Shown piece by piece: positions 60,405 to 64,000 of a stretch of DNA of 64,000 nucleotides. Under the pieces are notes generated by a model. It had not been told where the DNA came from. It did no database searches and worked only from the letters and a program-made list of their open reading frames with translations. Source of the DNA: Bacteroidales bacterium M7. GTDB lineage: Bacteria > Bacteroidota > Bacteroidia > Bacteroidales > Muribaculaceae. Location of the stretch: positions 4,840 through 68,839 of the forward strand of contig LUJR01000004.1 of the NCBI GenBank assembly GCA_001689515.1, read 5' to 3'. Position numbers and translations under genes: made by a program. Each line of letters opens with the position of its first letter. Within the stretch, counting starts at the first letter, position 1.

Positions 60405-61535
60405 ATGCGATTTTCTGACATACCTGGACATAACGAGGTCAAACACTGGCTGCGCCAGCTCGTTGACAATGACAAGATACCGCACGCCCTGCTCTTGGAG
60501 GGTCCCGAAGGTATTGGCAAACTTGCCATGGCGCGGGCGTTGCTACAGTATATCTATTGCGAGCATCACACTCCGGATGGCGACAGCTGCGGCAGGTGCC
60601 AGACATGCACCCTGCTTGACAATCTCAACCATCTTGACTCGATGTACTCATATCCCGTGGTCAAGGACGATGACAATCCCATTAGCGATAAATATCTCCA
60701 GCAGTGGAAGCGTTTCCTGACTGATGAACCGCTATACGCCGGGCTTGACAGATGGACTTCAACATTCACCAAGACCAATGCACGTCCTGTCATATACGTC
60801 ACGGAAGCCAATGACCTTATACACAAACTCAGTTTTCAGGCTCGTCAGTCACGCTATAAGTCGGTGGTAATATGGCTGCCGGAGAGGCTCAACGAGGAGG
60901 CTGCCAACAAGTTGCTCAAGCTGATTGAGGAGCCCTACCCCGACACCCTGCTGCTTTTTGTATCCAACGAGCCTCAGCTCATTCTTCCCACTATTTATTC
61001 GCGTCTCCAGCGTGTGCCTATGCGCCGACAGCCCGATGACATCGTGGCTGCGTGGCTACAGGGGAAGCGCGGACTGAGCGCAGCCGATGCACGCGCCATA
61101 GCGCATCTCTCCGATGGCAGTTTCCTTGAAGCAGACATGCAACTGTCAGTGTCATCAGATACCAAGCGCTATTTTGAACTGTTTAAATCGCTTATGCGGC
61201 TCGCATATGCGCGCAAAGTGGCGGGATTCAAGGACTGGGCTGCCGATGTCGCAGATATGGGACGCGAAAGCGAGATAAAGTTCTACACATATGCCGCGCG
61301 ACTTATCCGCGAGAATTTCGTCTACAACTTCCAGCGTCCGCAACTCAACTATCTCAATCCTGAAGAAGAGGCTTTCAGCAAAAACTTCGCCCGATTCATC
61401 ACTGTCAACAATGTCGAGGGCATCATCCGTGTGATTGACAATGCCATAAAAGAAATCGGCGGTAACGGCAACGGTAAAGCCATAAACTTTGACGTAGCCA
61501 TGCGCATAATGATACTGTTGCGCAAAAACAAATGA
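60405..61535 (+). CDS. holB: DNA polymerase III delta-prime subunit
   Basis: Delta-prime is the rigid stator of the clamp loader. The 376-residue protein has an AAA+ fold: RFSDIPGHNEVKHWL at the start, GPEGIGKLAMARALL near 31 where the P-loop Thr/Ser is replaced by Leu (delta-prime does not hydrolyse ATP), zinc cysteines in CEHH and CGRCQTC near 47-65, and ANKLLKLIEEPYPDTLLLFVSN cut here at the SRC-like region, with ILPTIYSRLQRVPMR near 205 in place of the SRC motif. Its stop overlaps the start of the next gene (ATGA). Confidence 0.9.
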   Translation: MRFSDIPGHNEVKHWLRQLVDNDKIPHALLLEGPEGIGKLAMARALLQYIYCEHHTPDGDSCGRCQTCTLLDNLNHLDSMYSYPVVKDDDNPISDKYLQQWKRFLTDEPLYAGLDRWTSTFTKTNARPVIYVTEANDLIHKLSFQARQSRYKSVVIWLPERLNEEAANKLLKLIEEPYPDTLLLFVSNEPQLILPTIYSRLQRVPMRRQPDDIVAAWLQGKRGLSAADARAIAHLSDGSFLEADMQLSVSSDTKRYFELFKSLMRLAYARKVAGFKDWAADVADMGRESEIKFYTYAARLIRENFVYNFQRPQLNYLNPEEEAFSKNFARFITVNNVEGIIRVIDNAIKEIGGNGNGKAINFDVAMRIMILLRKNK

Positions 61536-64000
61536 AATCCGAAACTGAAATGTCCGCCGCACCCAAAGGATTCCTACAGGCTGTAGCCGAAACGTATTAC
61601 GCCAACGAACGCGACAGCCTTGACCGTTACTGCTTCGTCTTCCCCAACAAGCGAAGTGCCACGCACTTCATGCAGAAGCTACAGGATGTAGCGACACCGC
61701 CTATGGTATTGCCAGGATGCACTACCATCTCGGAGCTTGTCGCCGACCAGTCAGACTATGTGGAAGCCTCCCGGCTTGAGCGCATGTTCATCCTATATAA
61801 TGAATACAACAAGCTGATGGATGAACCTGTGGATTTTGACAGGTTTGTCTATTGGGGTGACATGTTGCTCAATGATTTTGATGATGTCGACCGCTATCTG
61901 GTGGATGCCGATGCGCTTTTTATCAATCTCAAACGATTCCGCGAAATCAGGAGCAATTATCTGACTCCCGAGCAGATTGATGTGATCAGCCGATATTGGA
62001 ACGGGACAGAGGATCTTGCCAAGGATATAGAAAACTTCTGGCAGCATACATCTCACTCAACAGATGACGATGCCCAGGACTCCGCCGCATCACACTTCGT
62101 CAAGCTGTGGATGGTGCTGGATAAGCTGTATCATGCCTACCATGACGCTCTGCACGAGCGCGGTCTGACAGCCCCGGGCAGGCTGTACCGAGATGCGGTC
62201 ACAGCTCTCAAGAACCGTGAGGATTGGGACTGGGATAGATACATATTTGTCGGTTTCAACGTGTTGTCGGCATCGGAGATTAAGATATTTGGCACACTGC
62301 AAGCCCGCGGACGTGCGGACTTCTACTGGGATTTGCCAGCCAAGGAGTTTCAAGGGCTGATATACCTGAGTGACGGAAGCGCATCACACAGCAACAAGGC
62401 CATGCACTTCATCAAACGCAACATCAAGGCGTTCCCATCGCTTTATGACATCACAGAAATGGTATATGACGGACGTGCGCTGCCAGCTATTGACATCATA
62501 AATGTGCCTTCGCGTATAGGTCAAGCCAAAGTTGCCGGCAACATTGTGGCAAAACTGGCATCTTCGCATCTCCTTGACACAGTCAATGCCATCAACACAG
62601 CCCTTGTGATGCCCGATGAATCAATGTTTGTATCCGTGGTCAATTCCATGCCCACGGATTTAGGAGCAATCAATGTCACCATGGGCTATCCGCTGCGGCG
62701 CACACCTGTGGCTACTTTTCTGAAAGCGATAACCTCACTGCACCTCCGGGCACGCAAAAGCGGTGGCGAGTGGTACTACTTCTATGAGGATCTCTATGAT
62801 GTCGTGACGCATTCGCTCATCGGACTGCTCGATGCAGATGCAGCCCAGTCACTTGTCAAGGATATCGAGAAGCAACACCGCTTCATGGTACCTGTATCGC
62901 TCATCAAAGACAACTATCCGACCATCTCGCCGCTTTTCACCCCCGTCAACCATCCCGACGACCTGAAAGAAGTAGGAGATTATATCACAGCAGTAGTCAC
63001 ATCGTTGCGCGAAGGGCTTGACCGACTGCCGTCGTCACATGAAAGAGCCATACAGTTACAGTTCCTCCAATCCTATCTTATAGCTTTGCGACAGCTTACT
63101 GATGCGGCATCGCGCCACCGTATATCTATGGGCGAAGGCACCGCTTTCCGGCTCATTGAGCGGTCGCTTGCCGGAGAGACTGTCAACATGAAAGGTGAGC
63201 CGCTGCGCGGACTGCAACTCATGGGTGTCCTTGAAACACGTGCACTCGACTTCGACAACGTGATCATGATGTCGATGAACGAGCGCGTTTTTCCAAAGAA
63301 AAGCTACTCTAAGTCATTCATTCCTGATGCACTCCGTCACGCATACCACATGTCAACTATTGAGCATCAGGAGTCCATATTTGCCTACTATTTTTACCGC
63401 CTCATATCCAGAGCCACGCGTGTGTCGCTGCTCTATGACGGGCGCAACGTTGGCATGAACCGCAGTGAGATGTCACGCTATCTCGTGCAACTGCTCTACA
63501 ACAGCCACGAGGGTATCAATGTGCGTCATATCGGGGCTGCCTTTCAAGCGCGAGTTTACGAACCTCTACCGGTGACCGTCTATAAAGACAGCCGCATAAT
63601 GGGCAGGCTGGCTGAATTTATGGATCCAGGCAGCTTGCGTGGACTGTCTGCGTCATCCATCAATACATATATCGACTGCCCCCTGCAATTTTATCTGCGG
63701 TTCGTGGAGAAATACGATGTCTATGAGCCGACCACCGACTATATGGATGCCTCCACCTATGGTCAGATAGTCCACAGTGTTTTCGAGCATCTGTATCTCA
63801 CACTGTCGGACACAGGGCAGTATCCGGTGACGGTCAATGCCGCTGATATAGAGAGGCTGATATCCCCTTCTGACTCCACGATTTTCGACCTTGTTCATCG
63901 TGCCATAGACTCGTTGTATCTCAATCTTGCCGATGACAGTTCATCGATTCTGGTCGGTGAGACCAAAGCGATATGCGCACTTGTTTCGGAGATTGTACGC
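61532..64000 (+). CDS. PD-(D/E)XK nuclease family protein, AddB/RexB-like (partial, runs off the edge)
   Basis: An open frame of 823 codons to the window edge starting MKSETEMSAAPKGFLQAV. FVFPNKRSATHFMQKL near 35 resembles the degenerate Walker A region of AddB-like inactive helicases. ALDFDNVIMMSMNERVFPKK near 570 (cut) matches the helicase motif before the nuclease, and LSASSINTYIDCPLQFYLR near 705-723 with YGQIVHSVFEHLY is the start of the PD-(D/E)XK nuclease domain including the first iron-sulphur cysteine seen in AddB. The catalytic DxK part lies beyond 64000. Its partner, an AddA-like helicase-nuclease, would be expected just outside. It overlaps holB by 4 nt, so it is translated with it. 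Confidence 0.88.
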   Translation, partial: MKSETEMSAAPKGFLQAVAETYYANERDSLDRYCFVFPNKRSATHFMQKLQDVATPPMVLPGCTTISELVADQSDYVEASRLERMFILYNEYNKLMDEPVDFDRFVYWGDMLLNDFDDVDRYLVDADALFINLKRFREIRSNYLTPEQIDVISRYWNGTEDLAKDIENFWQHTSHSTDDDAQDSAASHFVKLWMVLDKLYHAYHDALHERGLTAPGRLYRDAVTALKNREDWDWDRYIFVGFNVLSASEIKIFGTLQARGRADFYWDLPAKEFQGLIYLSDGSASHSNKAMHFIKRNIKAFPSLYDITEMVYDGRALPAIDIINVPSRIGQAKVAGNIVAKLASSHLLDTVNAINTALVMPDESMFVSVVNSMPTDLGAINVTMGYPLRRTPVATFLKAITSLHLRARKSGGEWYYFYEDLYDVVTHSLIGLLDADAAQSLVKDIEKQHRFMVPVSLIKDNYPTISPLFTPVNHPDDLKEVGDYITAVVTSLREGLDRLPSSHERAIQLQFLQSYLIALRQLTDAASRHRISMGEGTAFRLIERSLAGETVNMKGEPLRGLQLMGVLETRALDFDNVIMMSMNERVFPKKSYSKSFIPDALRHAYHMSTIEHQESIFAYYFYRLISRATRVSLLYDGRNVGMNRSEMSRYLVQLLYNSHEGINVRHIGAAFQARVYEPLPVTVYKDSRIMGRLAEFMDPGSLRGLSASSINTYIDCPLQFYLRFVEKYDVYEPTTDYMDASTYGQIVHSVFEHLYLTLSDTGQYPVTVNAADIERLISPSDSTIFDLVHRAIDSLYLNLADDSSSILVGETKAICALVSEIVR

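Noticed and set aside
1..64000. CRISPR array, rRNA or tRNA genes, prophage
   Set aside because: I saw no regularly spaced repeats, no rRNA stretch, no cloverleaf with GTTC loop and CCA-type end, and no phage structural genes.

Overview
The window is a stretch of a Bacteroidales chromosome, most likely Muribaculaceae or a close relative. Three things point there: the gene complement (fused murF-alr, DUF5686/carboxypeptidase-regulatory outer-membrane protein, DUF2027-Smr, GSCFA protein, PorE-like OmpA lipoprotein, EFR1 ferredoxin, ~1,100-residue SecA with a C-terminal zinc motif), the many TAnnTTTG boxes (the Bacteroidetes -7 promoter element), and a Bacteroides-type IS30 (IS4351-like) relic. 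The placement is inferred from gene content, not from a marker gene. No rRNA or tRNA gene was recognised.

Layout. 1-1730: a long fold-back sequence of unknown nature, then an IS30-family element killed by one nonsense and two frameshift lesions and flanked by a 16-bp direct repeat. 1731-10901 (+): a DUF4105 protein, a PafA-like alkaline-phosphatase-superfamily lipoprotein that seems to lack catalytic residues, secA, then a polysaccharide deacetylase/GT2/GT87 set. 10904-21279 (-): murF-alr, GSCFA, PorE-like, N-acetylglucosamine-kinase-like, recO, a DEAD-box helicase, a membrane protein and an M48 protease. 21280-21918: intergenic with a composite palindromic repeat. 21919-28320: CYTH, DUF5686, lysA, lysC, ftsE. 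28351-33219 (-): recQ, clpX, clpP, folK. 33267-41470 (-): tex, metallophosphoesterase, acyltransferase, RluD-like synthase, PASTA protein, an aspartokinase catalytic domain without ACT domains, a UDG-family protein. 41565-47545 (-): glyA, flavin reductase, pyrI, pyrB, valS.

47817-51085 (-) is the clearest accessory island: a HEPN-motif Abi-family gene, an unknown secreted protein whose start overlaps the Abi stop, a frameshifted fossil of the Abi 3' end, and a secreted two-motif retropepsin-like protein starting at that fossil's stop. The Abi leader holds a promoter box, a strong hairpin and a terminator-like hairpin before the gene, a layout resembling RNA-antitoxin (type III) toxin loci.

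51328-64000 is housekeeping again: uvrA, DUF2027-Smr, EFR1, tilS, a small membrane protein, pyrF, pgk, holB and an AddB/RexB-like PD-(D/E)XK protein running off the right edge. The palindrome GACATGCC-NN-GGCATGTC occurs here as a second composite element (58749-58900) and as two single inverted copies bracketing tilS, one in its predicted 5' leader and one in its 3' UTR.
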